Shown here one piece after another: positions 24,357-32,907 of a DNA stretch of 64,000 nucleotides. Location: positions 57,821 to 121,820 of the forward strand of contig DYJA01000008.1 in assembly GCA_020723345.1 (NCBI GenBank), read 5' to 3'. How positions within the stretch are numbered: position 1 is the stretch's first letter; every line of letters begins with the position of its first letter. The translations under genes and the position numbers were made by a program. The stretch comes from Candidatus Aquidulcis sp. GTDB lineage: Bacteria; Chloroflexota; Anaerolineae; UBA4142. The notes under the pieces are model-generated. The model saw nothing but the letters and a program-made list of their open reading frames with translations. It searched no databases and was not told the DNA's origin.

Positions 24357-25942
24357 CAAGTATTCCGTTCCGCCATTCGAATCGCTTCCGCGAGCGCGCG
24401 CGCCTTGTTCACGCACTCGTGATGCTCGCGCACCGGATCAGAATCGGCGACGATGCCGGCTCCGGCTTGAATGTACGCGCGTCCGCCGCGCTGTACGATT
24501 GTGCGAATCGTGATGCAAAAATCCATGTTGCCTTGTAAACGCTCTGTCATTGCGAGCGGAGCGAAGCAATCCCCAAGCCGCGATTTGGAGATTGCTTCGT
24601 CGCAAAAATCGCTCCTCGCAATGACAGACGAGTCTGCCGTCGGGAATCCGAAATAGCCGACCGCGCCGGCGTACGCGCCGCGCCGCGTGCCCTCCAGCGC
24701 TTCGATGATTTCCATCGCGCGCACTTTCGGCGCGCCGGAGACGGTCCCGGCGGGAAACGTCGCGCGCAGCAAGTCGAACATGTCGAACTCGGCGCGCAGT
24801 TTGCCGATGACGCGCGAGACGAGGTGCATCACGTGCGAGTATTTGCCGATGGTCATGTAATCGGGCACCTGCACCGTGCCGTACTCGCACACGCGTCCCA
24901 GGTCGTTGCGACCCAGGTCAACGAGCATGACGTGTTCCGCGCGTTCTTTCGGATCGTCGCGCAATTCTTGTTCGAGCCGCGCATCGGCAGTTTCATCCGC
25001 GCCGCGCGGACGCGTGCCCGCGATTGGGTTGAGTTGCGCGACCCCGTCTTCGAGCCGGACGAGGACTTCGGGCGACGAGCCGACGAACTGCAAGTCGCCA
25101 AAATCGAGGTAGAACATGTACGGCGACGGATTCAGTCGGCGCAGCGCGCGGTAAATCGAGAACGCGTCCGCGTCCGTCGCGCGCGAAAATCGCTGCGACA
25201 AGACGACCTGGAAAATGTCGCCCGCGCGGATGTGCTCTTTGGCGCGCTCGACCATTTGCGCGAATTGCTCCGGTGTCATGTTCGATTCGAGTTGGTGTCC
25301 GTTGCGCGACAGCGCGGGTACCGGTGCGGGCATCGGCTGATTCAATCGCGCGACAACGCTTTCGATACGCGCAATCGCGTCGTCGTACGCCGCGCGCGGA
25401 TCGGCGCCGGGCGCGACGTGCGCGTTCGCGATGACGAGCGCGCGATGCTTGACGTGATCGAACGCGATCAACGTATCGGTCAAAAGGAAGAGCGCGTCCG
25501 GCAAATCGAGTCCGCCGTCCGCGGTGCTGGGCAAGCGTTCGATGTGGCGCACGATGTCGTACGCGAGGTAGCCGACCGCGCCGCCGAAAAAGCGCGGCAA
25601 GCCCGGCAGCGGCACCGCGCGGTACGGCGCGAGAAAATCGCGCAGCGCGGCAAGCGGATCGCGTCCGGCGAGCGAGATCGTTTCGGTGCGCGCGTGGTTG
25701 CGAATCGTGATCTGATTGCCGCGCAGCGTCAGCACGCGCGCGGGAGCCGTCGCGAGAAACGAGTACCGCGCCAACTGCTCGCCGCCTTCGACCGACTCGA
25801 GCAGAAACGATTCGCCGTCGCCGCGCAGTTTGAGATAGACCGAGACCGGCGTCTCCAGATCCACGTCGAGTTCGCGATAGACGGGAATCAAATTGCCGCG
25901 CGTGGCGAGCGATTGAAAATCGGAATAGGTTGGATAATCCAT
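24356..25942 (-). CDS. trpE: Anthranilate synthase component I
   Basis: 528 residues, slightly long. It makes anthranilate from chorismate using ammonia from TrpG. Chorismate-binding blocks are visible: FYLDFGDLQFVGSSPEVLVR, IAGTRPRGADE, MLVDLGRNDLGRVCEYG and ATFPAGTVSGAPKVRAMEII, ending with QAGAGIVADSDPVREHHE. Between GYFGFPTADS and the conserved GNMDFCITIRT about 30 extra residues are present, encoded by an 82-base MITE-like repeat inserted in frame (24545-24626). The N-terminal LLES motif of tryptophan feedback binding (FLLESVEGGE) is present. Transcription is controlled by the T-box leader upstream. Confidence 0.95.
   Translation of the reverse strand: MDYPTYSDFQSLATRGNLIPVYRELDVDLETPVSVYLKLRGDGESFLLESVEGGEQLARYSFLATAPARVLTLRGNQITIRNHARTETISLAGRDPLAALRDFLAPYRAVPLPGLPRFFGGAVGYLAYDIVRHIERLPSTADGGLDLPDALFLLTDTLIAFDHVKHRALVIANAHVAPGADPRAAYDDAIARIESVVARLNQPMPAPVPALSRNGHQLESNMTPEQFAQMVERAKEHIRAGDIFQVVLSQRFSRATDADAFSIYRALRRLNPSPYMFYLDFGDLQFVGSSPEVLVRLEDGVAQLNPIAGTRPRGADETADARLEQELRDDPKERAEHVMLVDLGRNDLGRVCEYGTVQVPDYMTIGKYSHVMHLVSRVIGKLRAEFDMFDLLRATFPAGTVSGAPKVRAMEIIEALEGTRRGAYAGAVGYFGFPTADSSVIARSDFCDEAISKSRLGDCFAPLAMTERLQGNMDFCITIRTIVQRGGRAYIQAGAGIVADSDPVREHHECVNKARALAEAIRMAERNT
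24545..24626. repeat. MITE-like repeat inserted in frame in trpE
   Basis: 82 bases bounded by perfect 12-base inverted ends, TGTCATTGCGAG and CTCGCAATGACA, with internal GCGAAGCAATC/GATTGCTTCG pairing. A diverged element of the same design (TGTCATTTCGAG ends, 80 bases) is intergenic at 26953-27032. The trpE frame stays open through it. Confidence 0.85.
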
Positions 25943-25960
25943 GTGACCTCCCTACAAAAT

Positions 25961-26018
25961 AAAAACCTCTCGTCCCCGGCGCGCGCAGTCCGCGCACCGC
26001 AAGGGACGAGAGGTTTTT
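25961..26018 (-). terminator. Intrinsic terminator of the trp T-box leader
   Basis: Arms AAAAACCTCTCGTCCC and GGGACGAGAGGTTTTT with a GC-rich loop, ending in T-rich sequence, directly between the T-box motif and the trpE ribosome binding site (GGGAGG). Confidence 0.9.
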
Positions 26019-26050
26019 CTCCCGTGGTGCCACCCTGGTTAGCCGGCGTA

Positions 26051-26072
26051 GGACAAGTTTATAAACTTGTCC
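26051..26072. repeat. REP palindrome inside the T-box leader
   Basis: Arms GGACAAGTTT/AAACTTGTCC with a two-base loop; preceded by GTA. It lies between the stem III-like hairpin and the T-box motif. Confidence 0.88.
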
Positions 26073-26339
26073 AACAAAAAATCCCTACCATGAAACGATA
26101 GGGATTTGAGCCAGTCTCACTCATTCGCGAGGACGCGGACACAAGTCCTGAATCCTCTCAGCCGCGATAACGGGGGCGATTCCGGCGAGGCATACTTGGA
26201 CAAATCCGTTCAGCCCGCAACTCCCCGGTCCATTCGCCGTCGTCTTTGGTATCGCGCTCGCACCAGCATTGCGCGACTCTCTGAACGTGAGACGCCGGTT
26301 ACTCGTCCGGATCGATGTCTTTCATTTAATTCTGGCGCA

Positions 26340-26368
26340 ACTATACCACGCGTTTGCAAAATTGTCAA
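26340..26368 (-). promoter_or_regulatory. trp operon promoter
   Basis: TTGACA and TATAGT with a 17-base spacer on the minus strand, at the 5' end of the T-box leader. Confidence 0.85.
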
Positions 26369-26375
26369 ACGCGCG

Positions 26376-26412
26376 GAAAAGGTGACAAGTGACGTGTGAC
26401 AAGTGACGAGAA
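26376..26412. repeat. Word repeat of the GTGACAAGTGACG family
   Basis: Tandem GTGACAAGTGACG words just upstream of the trp promoter; the same family lies inside trpF. Confidence 0.6.
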
Positions 26413-26450
26413 ACATCAACCCTTCCTTGGCACTTGGCACTTGATCCTTG

Positions 26451-26918
26451 TCACGCCGCGACCGTTGAGCGTGCGCGCCGCGCCGCGAAGATGACGAATA
26501 TCAGCACAACGCCACCGGCGAGCAGCAACAGATCCTCACCAACGCCGGTAGTCGGCATTCCGGAATCAGGCGTGCCAGTCCCCGCCGCGACTGTTCCCGT
26601 CACAGTCGCTGTGGGAGTCACCGCGCCGCCCACCACTGGCTGAACCACCAACGTGGGCGCAAGCGGCGTGTCCGTGGCAAGTACTGCAGTGGGTGTGAAC
26701 ACGACGAGCGCGGCGCGCGTCGGCGTCGTCGCGAACGTAATCGTCACGGCGCGCGTCAGTGTGGGTGTCGCCGGACGCGCGGCGGTCATCGCCGGTTGAA
26801 CCACCACCATAAACAAAATAAAGACGACAATGCCGATGACGAGCAAGCCGACCAAACCCAGGGCAATCACGATGAACATTCTGTTGGGACCGCCTCCGGC
26901 GGGTGCAACCTCTGACAT
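26451..26918 (-). CDS. Membrane-anchored surface protein with LPXTG-like ending
   Basis: 155 residues. A hydrophobic segment at about 14-40 follows a Gly/Pro-rich start. The middle is rich in Thr, Pro, Val and Ala (about residues 50-120), typical of an exposed, possibly glycosylated stalk. The C-terminus has MPTTG, about 20 hydrophobic residues and an RRAR tail, the layout of a sortase sorting signal with Met in place of Leu. No sortase gene is in the window. It sits downstream of the MutL-like operon on the same strand, separated by a MITE-like repeat. Confidence 0.65.
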   Translation of the reverse strand: MSEVAPAGGGPNRMFIVIALGLVGLLVIGIVVFILFMVVVQPAMTAARPATPTLTRAVTITFATTPTRAALVVFTPTAVLATDTPLAPTLVVQPVVGGAVTPTATVTGTVAAGTGTPDSGMPTTGVGEDLLLLAGGVVLIFVIFAARRARSTVAA

Positions 26919-26952
26919 GGTGTTGTCTCCTTTCGTCCGAAATGGTTCAGGG

Positions 26953-27032
26953 TGTCATTTCGAGGCGCGGTTTGCGCGGCGAGAAATCTCAATCGCGCGC
27001 TGTGGAGATTTCTCGCTCCGCTCGAAATGACA
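26953..27032. repeat. MITE-like repeat, 80 bases
   Basis: Bounded by 12-base inverted ends TGTCATTTCGAG and CTCGAAATGACA with inner GAGAAATCTC/GAGATTTCTC pairing. Same design as the element inside trpE. Confidence 0.85.
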
Positions 27033-27040
27033 GACTGCGA

Positions 27041-28126
27041 TTAGCCGATCAATTCCAAATTTTCCCACGGGACGAACTCGCGCTCGCCCGCGGTAGTGAT
27101 AAGCTCTGCGCCCCACACGGTAACTCCGCTCTCCAGCGTCCGCGGCAACGTCGGAATCTCGGCGATTTTGCCGATTGCGCCCAGCCGCGCGCCGCCGACC
27201 ACGCGCACGTTTGCGTTGACTTGCGCGACGAGGGTAGGCAGCGGCGCCGCCTCGCTCGATCCGCCGGTCGCGAGAATCGGGATGAATGCTTCGGGGCGCA
27301 TTGTGCTGAACGAATCGGTCGGCGCGTTGACGACGGTTTCTTCGCCAATGTGCGCGGTCAACAAATCGAAAATCGGCGCGGACATCGGGCGTTCGCCAAA
27401 ACCCTCGGTCACGAGTGTGGGCAGCGCGAGTTCCGCGACCAAGTGGCGCAATTGCGGCGACAATCCGCCGACGATCAACCCCGCCGCGTGTTCTTGCGCG
27501 GCGCGCCGCAGCGCGGCTTCGTTCACACTCGATCCTGCCAGCAGCACGGTGCCGCGCACGGTGACATCAATGTGCTCTTCCGTCAGCGACGCGTCCGGCG
27601 TTTCGACTATTTTTCGCAAGACGCCGTACCCCTCGCCGCCCGCGCCCCACGCGCCTTGAACAAGCGCGCCGGTCGCTTCGATCACGACGCCTTGCCGCGC
27701 CATCACGTTGATCACCGCGCCGCGGTACAACGCGCGCAGTTCGAGCGGGGCGTCCAGCAAATCGAGCGCGAGCCACGCGCCTCGCATTGCGGCGATGCGC
27801 CCCGCCTTCGGCGCGCGATAAATCCGCCGCAACATGCCGAACGATTCCGGCTTGGACGCGAGGATTTCGCGCTCGGCAAAATCTTCGCCCGGCTGCTTGA
27901 GCAAATATTTTTCCAGCGCGGTTTCGCGCGTCCGCAAATAACGCGCCAGCGGAACCGGGCGCAAGTTGCCCGCCGTCCCTACCTTGGCGACAATATCGAG
28001 CGCGCCGACGCGGCTGCCGGCGGTGACCATCACCGCGCCGCGCGTCGGCAACAGACGCTCGCGGCGAATGCGCGCCATTTTGACGACGCGCGTCTGGGCG
28101 AGCGTGGGGATGATCGCATCAGCCAT
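27041..28126 (-). CDS. Conserved protein of the MutL-like operon, function unknown
   Basis: 361 residues beginning MADAIIPTLAQTRVV, with no membrane segment. The N-terminal half has GAVMVTAGSRVGALDIVAKVG and later a Gly-rich EATGALVQGAWGAGGEGYGVL. The second half has HAAGLIVGGLSPQLR and TLVTEGFGERPMS, and the end VVGGARLGAIGKIAEIPTLPRTLESGVTVWGAE looks like small beta domains of KOW type. The gene starts within the last eight bases of the MutL-like gene, so its product is probably made with it. No known function can be assigned. Confidence 0.6.
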   Translation of the reverse strand: MADAIIPTLAQTRVVKMARIRRERLLPTRGAVMVTAGSRVGALDIVAKVGTAGNLRPVPLARYLRTRETALEKYLLKQPGEDFAEREILASKPESFGMLRRIYRAPKAGRIAAMRGAWLALDLLDAPLELRALYRGAVINVMARQGVVIEATGALVQGAWGAGGEGYGVLRKIVETPDASLTEEHIDVTVRGTVLLAGSSVNEAALRRAAQEHAAGLIVGGLSPQLRHLVAELALPTLVTEGFGERPMSAPIFDLLTAHIGEETVVNAPTDSFSTMRPEAFIPILATGGSSEAAPLPTLVAQVNANVRVVGGARLGAIGKIAEIPTLPRTLESGVTVWGAELITTAGEREFVPWENLELIG

Positions 28127-29909
28127 ACGCCACCTCGCCGCCGACATCCCAGAACCATTCTTGCACCTTGGTTCGCCGTTTCTCCGGATCGCTCGGCAAG
28201 CCAATCGGGCGGCCGCGCGCGTCGATGATCAAGCCGAGCGCGCCGCCCGCGACTTCCGCCTTGAAAATGCCGCGCTTGGCGTGCGGCAATTCCACGCCGC
28301 CGGTTGGGCGCACTTCGATCATCGCCTTTTGACCCGGCAGCAGCGGCACGAGTTCGAGCGAGCCGTGCTGCACTTCGAGGTTGATGACGCCGCCCGATGG
28401 CGGCGTGATTTGCACGCGCGCGTCGATTTGTCCTTCGCGATTGTTGGACAGCGGCGCGATGACCGTGCCCAGCGTCGTAAACCCATCGCGTTCGATCACA
28501 CTGGCGGCGGCTTCAGGATTCACGTACGCGATCCCGCCAAACGCCGGCGCGAGTCCGAACGGATCGAGCGCGAGCGAAAAAACGCCGCGCGGTTGCAACG
28601 CATCGAGCGCGAGCAGCGCGAGCGCGCCCAAATTTGAATTCGACGTGAACGCGCCGCCGGTCAAAACGATCAAGTCGAGTCCCTCGACGCTCACATCACG
28701 CGCGGCAGTCGCCAGCGCGACGCGCGCGGCGGCTTGCGCCAAATAGGCGTCTTGCCGCGTGGTCGGCAGCGCGCGCGGACGCAGGGACTGATTGAGCCAA
28801 CCGGTCTGCGCTTCGTCCGGCGAGAGTTCGATCGGCAGCCAATCCATCAATTGTTTCACGCCCGCTTGATCGATCAGGTTTCTCAAATGATGTCCGATCC
28901 CCAAACTCGCGTGCATCGCGCGCGTCGTCGTATCGCCGCGCGCGGTGACGACGGTCGTCGCGCCGCCGCCGATGTCCGCGCCGAGCACACTCAAGCCAAA
29001 TCGCCGCGCGAGGTAACGCACGACGTTTTGAAACGCGAGCGAACTGGGAATAATTGGCGCTGAAGTCCAATTGGTCAGCCCGTTCAAGCCCGGCAGCCAT
29101 TTGACCTTTTTTTCGTCGTAGAGCGCTTCCAATTCGCGTTGCAGCGGCGCGAGGTTTTCTTGTTCCACCGTCGGGCGCACGTTGTCGACCGAACGCAGCG
29201 GCGTGACTTGCGCGATGCGATTCGCGATTTGCGCGCGCGCCGCGCTGTTACCGGCGAAGATGACGATGGGACGCGCGCTTTCTTCGCGCGAGCCGACAAT
29301 TACCGCGACGAGATTGGCGAGATCGTACAGCGCGGTCGTCGCGCCGCCGTCGATGCCGCCGACCAAGACGATCACGTCGGGACGCGCGCGCGCGAGCGCT
29401 TCGGCGGCAAGCACCAGCGGATCCTGGAGCACCGTCGTCGCGGCGGTCTGTCCGCCGTCCGGATTGGGCGGCACGGTCAACGGGATCCAGCGTCCGCCGG
29501 TTTCGTCGAGCGCAAACGTCGCTTCGACGATTGCGTGGGTCCGGTTAATCGCGCGCACCGCGCTCGTCACGCTGAGTTCGCGGCTCAAGCCGACAATCGC
29601 GACGCGCAAGGGCTGCGGCGCGCTCGTGATCGCGACGAACGCGTCCACGCCTTGCGCGCTCGAACGCTCCGGCACGATCAATTGCTGATCGTCGGTCAGC
29701 AGTTGACGTTCGGTACGCGCTTCGATCTGGCGGATCGCGTCGCGAACTCCGGTCAGGATGTCCATTTCGGGCGGCGCTGCGGTGGTCGCCGCGATTCCCG
29801 CGCTGACATAGCGGAATTCGCCGTTCACGGAATCCACAAGACCGACTTTGGTGGTCACGCTCCCGATGTCGGCGACGAGAAGCGCTCCGGTTTTGCTCGA
29901 GTCAGGCAT
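28119..29909 (-). CDS. MutL-like actin-fold ATPase (glutamate mutase L family)
   Basis: 596 residues. LLVADIGSVTTKVGLVD near the N-terminus and LGADIGGGATTVVTARGD in the middle (about residue 312) are the two phosphate loops of an ASKHA (actin/Hsp70/hexokinase) ATPase. IVLVGGIDGG and IVLTGGAFTSN are further Gly-rich loops. The overall fit is to the MutL family, named from its position with glutamate mutase genes, whose true role is unproven. Here no mutase subunit is nearby; instead it sits in an operon of membrane and zinc-ribbon proteins. Confidence 0.75.
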   Translation of the reverse strand: MPDSSKTGALLVADIGSVTTKVGLVDSVNGEFRYVSAGIAATTAAPPEMDILTGVRDAIRQIEARTERQLLTDDQQLIVPERSSAQGVDAFVAITSAPQPLRVAIVGLSRELSVTSAVRAINRTHAIVEATFALDETGGRWIPLTVPPNPDGGQTAATTVLQDPLVLAAEALARARPDVIVLVGGIDGGATTALYDLANLVAVIVGSREESARPIVIFAGNSAARAQIANRIAQVTPLRSVDNVRPTVEQENLAPLQRELEALYDEKKVKWLPGLNGLTNWTSAPIIPSSLAFQNVVRYLARRFGLSVLGADIGGGATTVVTARGDTTTRAMHASLGIGHHLRNLIDQAGVKQLMDWLPIELSPDEAQTGWLNQSLRPRALPTTRQDAYLAQAAARVALATAARDVSVEGLDLIVLTGGAFTSNSNLGALALLALDALQPRGVFSLALDPFGLAPAFGGIAYVNPEAAASVIERDGFTTLGTVIAPLSNNREGQIDARVQITPPSGGVINLEVQHGSLELVPLLPGQKAMIEVRPTGGVELPHAKRGIFKAEVAGGALGLIIDARGRPIGLPSDPEKRRTKVQEWFWDVGGEVAYG

Positions 29910-30536
29910 TTATCTAACCACTTGGATCCAATCGTGCAGCAAAAAGTACACGCGGTTGACGAGGATGGAGACGCGCGAGACCGCCGTGCCGGCGAAGAGC
30001 GCGCCAAACGCGACGAGAACGAACCAGCGTCCGACGTACCCCCAGCCGCGCCCGATGAGTTCCAGCGCGCGCGTCGCCACGCGCGGTTGCTGCGGGCGCA
30101 TGAAACGAAACGAGAGCAGCGCGCCAATCGTTCCCAGCACCAGCATAATATTTTCCAGCGAATCGAGCGGGACAATCGTCGCCGCCAATTGCGGCAACAG
30201 CGTGCCGCCGAGCGCGCCGCCCAGCGCGAGCGCGCCGCCGACGCCAAACAAGAACGCGATGCTGATGTTGCCAACCGAGGGCCAACTCGCGCGTAATTTC
30301 GTCAGCAAGAGCAAGCCGAGAATCAACGGAATGATGAGCACCGGATTGACCAACAGTTGATCGAAGAGCATCGGCAAGAGGACGAGGTACACCGCCGCCG
30401 TCGCCGCATAGCCAATCGTCACGCCGACGAAAATCGCCTGCGCGAGACGAAAGAGCGGCGTATCGCCGAGCAAATAACTGAACACGAGCAGGGTCAAGAT
30501 CGCGCCGACCCAGATGCCAATGGGATCCGTCGTCAT
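29910..30536 (-). CDS. Multi-pass membrane protein of the MutL-like operon
   Basis: 208 residues with about six hydrophobic segments (around residues 8-22, 32-55, 62-78, 88-110, 118-135 and 165-185). It starts MTTDPIGIWVGAIL; its ATG overlaps the upstream stop by four bases and its stop abuts the MutL-like start, so all three are probably translated together. No family recognised. Confidence 0.65.
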   Translation of the reverse strand: MTTDPIGIWVGAILTLLVFSYLLGDTPLFRLAQAIFVGVTIGYAATAAVYLVLLPMLFDQLLVNPVLIIPLILGLLLLTKLRASWPSVGNISIAFLFGVGGALALGGALGGTLLPQLAATIVPLDSLENIMLVLGTIGALLSFRFMRPQQPRVATRALELIGRGWGYVGRWFVLVAFGALFAGTAVSRVSILVNRVYFLLHDWIQVVR

Positions 30537-32902
30537 TTCGCTTTGCCCCGTCCCCGCGAGAACCAATACACGAGATTACCGGCGATGATCAAGCCGATCA
30601 AAACCAACTGCGCGGTGCTTTGCGCGCCGGCGTTGATCATCGCCAACCCGCGTTGACCCGACAGCGCTTCGTACTGCGCCGCGCCTAAGAATCCGCTCGA
30701 CAATGCGATCAGTTGATTAGTTTTGAGATAGGTGAGCGCACGCGGCTCGACCGCCGCGCTTACACCCGCGGCGATTTTCACACCCGCGCGTGGTTGCACT
30801 TGCTCGATCCATTTTTGGAGCGGCTCGGGCGCGCCCGCGAGTTCGATCAGCAACGCGACATTGCGCCAATTCTGAATGTTCAGAAAGTTGGGATATTTGT
30901 CGAGCGTTTCCCTTCTAACATAATCGCTCGTCGTCGCCGGAGCGAAGCCGGCAACCGCCAACTGATTGAGTCCCGCCTCCTGCCCGGCGATAAATCCCAG
31001 ATTTAGATAATTCGTGCCGTACGTATAATTTCCCGTCGCGCGCGCCGCGTCGTCCAACACGCGTTGCGCGATTTGCGCGCCGGTCGGATCCATCGTGCTG
31101 ATCGCGACAATCCGCGCGCCCTTTTTCATCAGATGGCGCACGAGGACATTCGCCTGCAAATCCATTTCGCCCGCGCCGCCCGGATCGTAATCGAAGGATA
31201 ACACGACAATCGAATTCGGTTGCAGGGCTTGAATCTTTTCGTAGAAATCAGCCGCGCGCGTGCCGAAGGTACGCACCGACGCGTTCGAAAGATCGGGAAC
31301 GAAAAAGGGAAGCAGGACCGCCAGCAGCATCAACACGTAGATGAACGGGCGCATCGTCAACTGGCGACGCGCGGGTTTCGCGGCGGGAACCGCTGGCGCG
31401 AGTACCGGCGCGGCGAGAATGGATTCGAAGAGAGACGCGGTCTCTTTGAATGGACTGGGCGGCGCGGGTCTGGGCGGCGCGTGCGGTTCGGCGATGGCAG
31501 AGGCAAGCGGAAGCACGCCGCGCAAACCTGCCAGCGGTCCGCCCGCTTCCACGGGTCCGCGATCAAAGATACCGGGCGCGGCTGGCTCCGCCGGTTTGAG
31601 CGCGGCAATCCAATCCGGGACTTGGCTCGGTTCCGCCACGGCTTCGCCTGCCGTGACGGGCGCTGCGCCCACCGGAGTTCGCAACCAGTCCGGCACATCT
31701 TCTTCTTCGCTGACCGGACGTGGAGTTTCCTTCAACCAAGCCGGCTCTTCCACGGTTGGCGGTTGAGGAACAGCCGTGGCGGCTTCCAGCGACTCGAGCA
31801 ATTCTTCGCCGGGCGTAGTTACCTCAGTCGGTGCGGCGGCTTGGACTGGCGAAACGATTGGCGCTGGCGTGACAACTTGGCTTGGCGCAGCCGCTTCCAC
31901 CGGCGCGAGCGTTTCAAACGGCGCGATAGGCGCGGCAGGTTCTTCCGTCTTGGGCTTGAGCGTCATCAGCCAATCGGGAATCTCCGCTTCGGTTGCCGGG
32001 ACTGGCGGCGACATCTGCGGTTCGGCGGCAGCGGGCTTGAACCACGCGGGTTCTTCAGCCGATGGCGTTGCCGGTTGTGGTTCGGTTGCCACGCCCGTGT
32101 CTCTGAGCCAATCAGGAATTTCGTCTTCGGAACCAGCAAGTTGCCCGGTGGATGCTTGCTCCGCTTCGGCGCGCAATTGCGTCAGCCAAGCAGGCGCTTC
32201 ACCCGTCGGAGCGGATGGCGCTTGTTCCGCTTTCGCCTGCGGTGGAGCCGCCCAAGCCGGGGGCTTGTCTGCCGGAGCAGGTTCTTGCACAACGGGCGCG
32301 GACGGCGAACGCAACCAATCCGGCAAATCTTCTTCGTCGACTTGAAACGCATCCGCGGGCGGTCGCGGCGGTATGCCCTGAGGAGAGATCGAAGGGGGCG
32401 CGGCTTGCTCTTCCGTTTGCGTGGCGCGCAACTGCACCAGCCAATCACCGGATTCTTCCGACGGGGACGCAGTCGTTTCCGGCGACGGCGCGGAAATTGG
32501 CGCGTCTTCTTCCGGCGACGACGCGCGCAAACGCACGAGCCAGTCATCGGACTTGCTCGCTTCCGCCGGCGCGGGTTTGGGAGGTTCGATTGGCGCGACC
32601 GGCGCGGGAGGTTCGATGGGTTGGGGTTCTGCTTTCACGGGAGGCGCAGTCGGCTCAGCGGGCTTGACCGGGAGCGACAGTCCTTTGATCGGCGCGGGCG
32701 GCGGCGTGCGATCTGCGGCGGGCGCGACCGTCAACGGTACCAAGCGGGCGCCGCATTTTTGGCAAAATACATTTTCGACGGTGTTCGGTTCGCCGCACAT
32801 CGGGCAGACCAAGCCCGATTGCTGCACCAAGCGCGCGCCGCAATCGCTGCAGAATTTACTGCCGTCTCGATTTTGGGTTCCGCAATGAGAACACTGAATC
32901 AT
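30533..32902 (-). CDS. Zinc-ribbon protein with repeated P-[DA]-W-L motifs and a membrane-tethered C-terminal domain
   Basis: 789 residues. Two N-terminal zinc ribbons: CSHCGTQNRDGSKFCSDCG and CPMCGEPN...FCQKCG (residues 3-55). Then about 400 residues of Pro/Ala/Glu-rich linker that carry at least ten spaced copies of a short motif such as IPDWLRD, LPDWLRS, VPDWLRT, VPDWIAA and EPAWLKE. A membrane helix follows (PFIYVLMLLAVLLPFF, near residue 525), then an about 200-residue globular domain (IVVLSFDYDPGGAGEMD onward) and a final membrane helix with a basic tail. The start at 32902 is the Met before the first ribbon. Central member of an unassigned operon. Confidence 0.7.
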   Translation of the reverse strand: MIQCSHCGTQNRDGSKFCSDCGARLVQQSGLVCPMCGEPNTVENVFCQKCGARLVPLTVAPAADRTPPPAPIKGLSLPVKPAEPTAPPVKAEPQPIEPPAPVAPIEPPKPAPAEASKSDDWLVRLRASSPEEDAPISAPSPETTASPSEESGDWLVQLRATQTEEQAAPPSISPQGIPPRPPADAFQVDEEDLPDWLRSPSAPVVQEPAPADKPPAWAAPPQAKAEQAPSAPTGEAPAWLTQLRAEAEQASTGQLAGSEDEIPDWLRDTGVATEPQPATPSAEEPAWFKPAAAEPQMSPPVPATEAEIPDWLMTLKPKTEEPAAPIAPFETLAPVEAAAPSQVVTPAPIVSPVQAAAPTEVTTPGEELLESLEAATAVPQPPTVEEPAWLKETPRPVSEEEDVPDWLRTPVGAAPVTAGEAVAEPSQVPDWIAALKPAEPAAPGIFDRGPVEAGGPLAGLRGVLPLASAIAEPHAPPRPAPPSPFKETASLFESILAAPVLAPAVPAAKPARRQLTMRPFIYVLMLLAVLLPFFVPDLSNASVRTFGTRAADFYEKIQALQPNSIVVLSFDYDPGGAGEMDLQANVLVRHLMKKGARIVAISTMDPTGAQIAQRVLDDAARATGNYTYGTNYLNLGFIAGQEAGLNQLAVAGFAPATTSDYVRRETLDKYPNFLNIQNWRNVALLIELAGAPEPLQKWIEQVQPRAGVKIAAGVSAAVEPRALTYLKTNQLIALSSGFLGAAQYEALSGQRGLAMINAGAQSTAQLVLIGLIIAGNLVYWFSRGRGKAK

Positions 32903-32907
32903 GTGAC

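Larger units (their letters stand above)
25957..26335 (-). promoter_or_regulatory. T-box riboswitch (tRNA-Trp) controlling trpEGDCFBA
   Basis: The leader contains the T-box sequence AGGGTGGCACCACGGG (26036 to 26021), which pairs with the tRNA acceptor end and forms the antiterminator, directly followed by a terminator hairpin. Upstream is a Stem I-like region with an AGTA bulge (about 26297-26300) and, in GAATGGACC, a UGG specifier triplet (26232 to 26230) that reads tRNA-Trp. A stem III-like hairpin with ATCCCTA arms is at 26080-26106. Uncharged tRNA-Trp should promote read-through into trpE. A REP palindrome (26051-26072) is inserted between stem III and the antiterminator. Confidence 0.88.

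Noticed and set aside
28119..29909. DNA mismatch repair MutL
   Set aside because: The motifs are of an ASKHA ATPase of the glutamate-mutase-associated MutL family, not the GHKL ATPase of mismatch repair.
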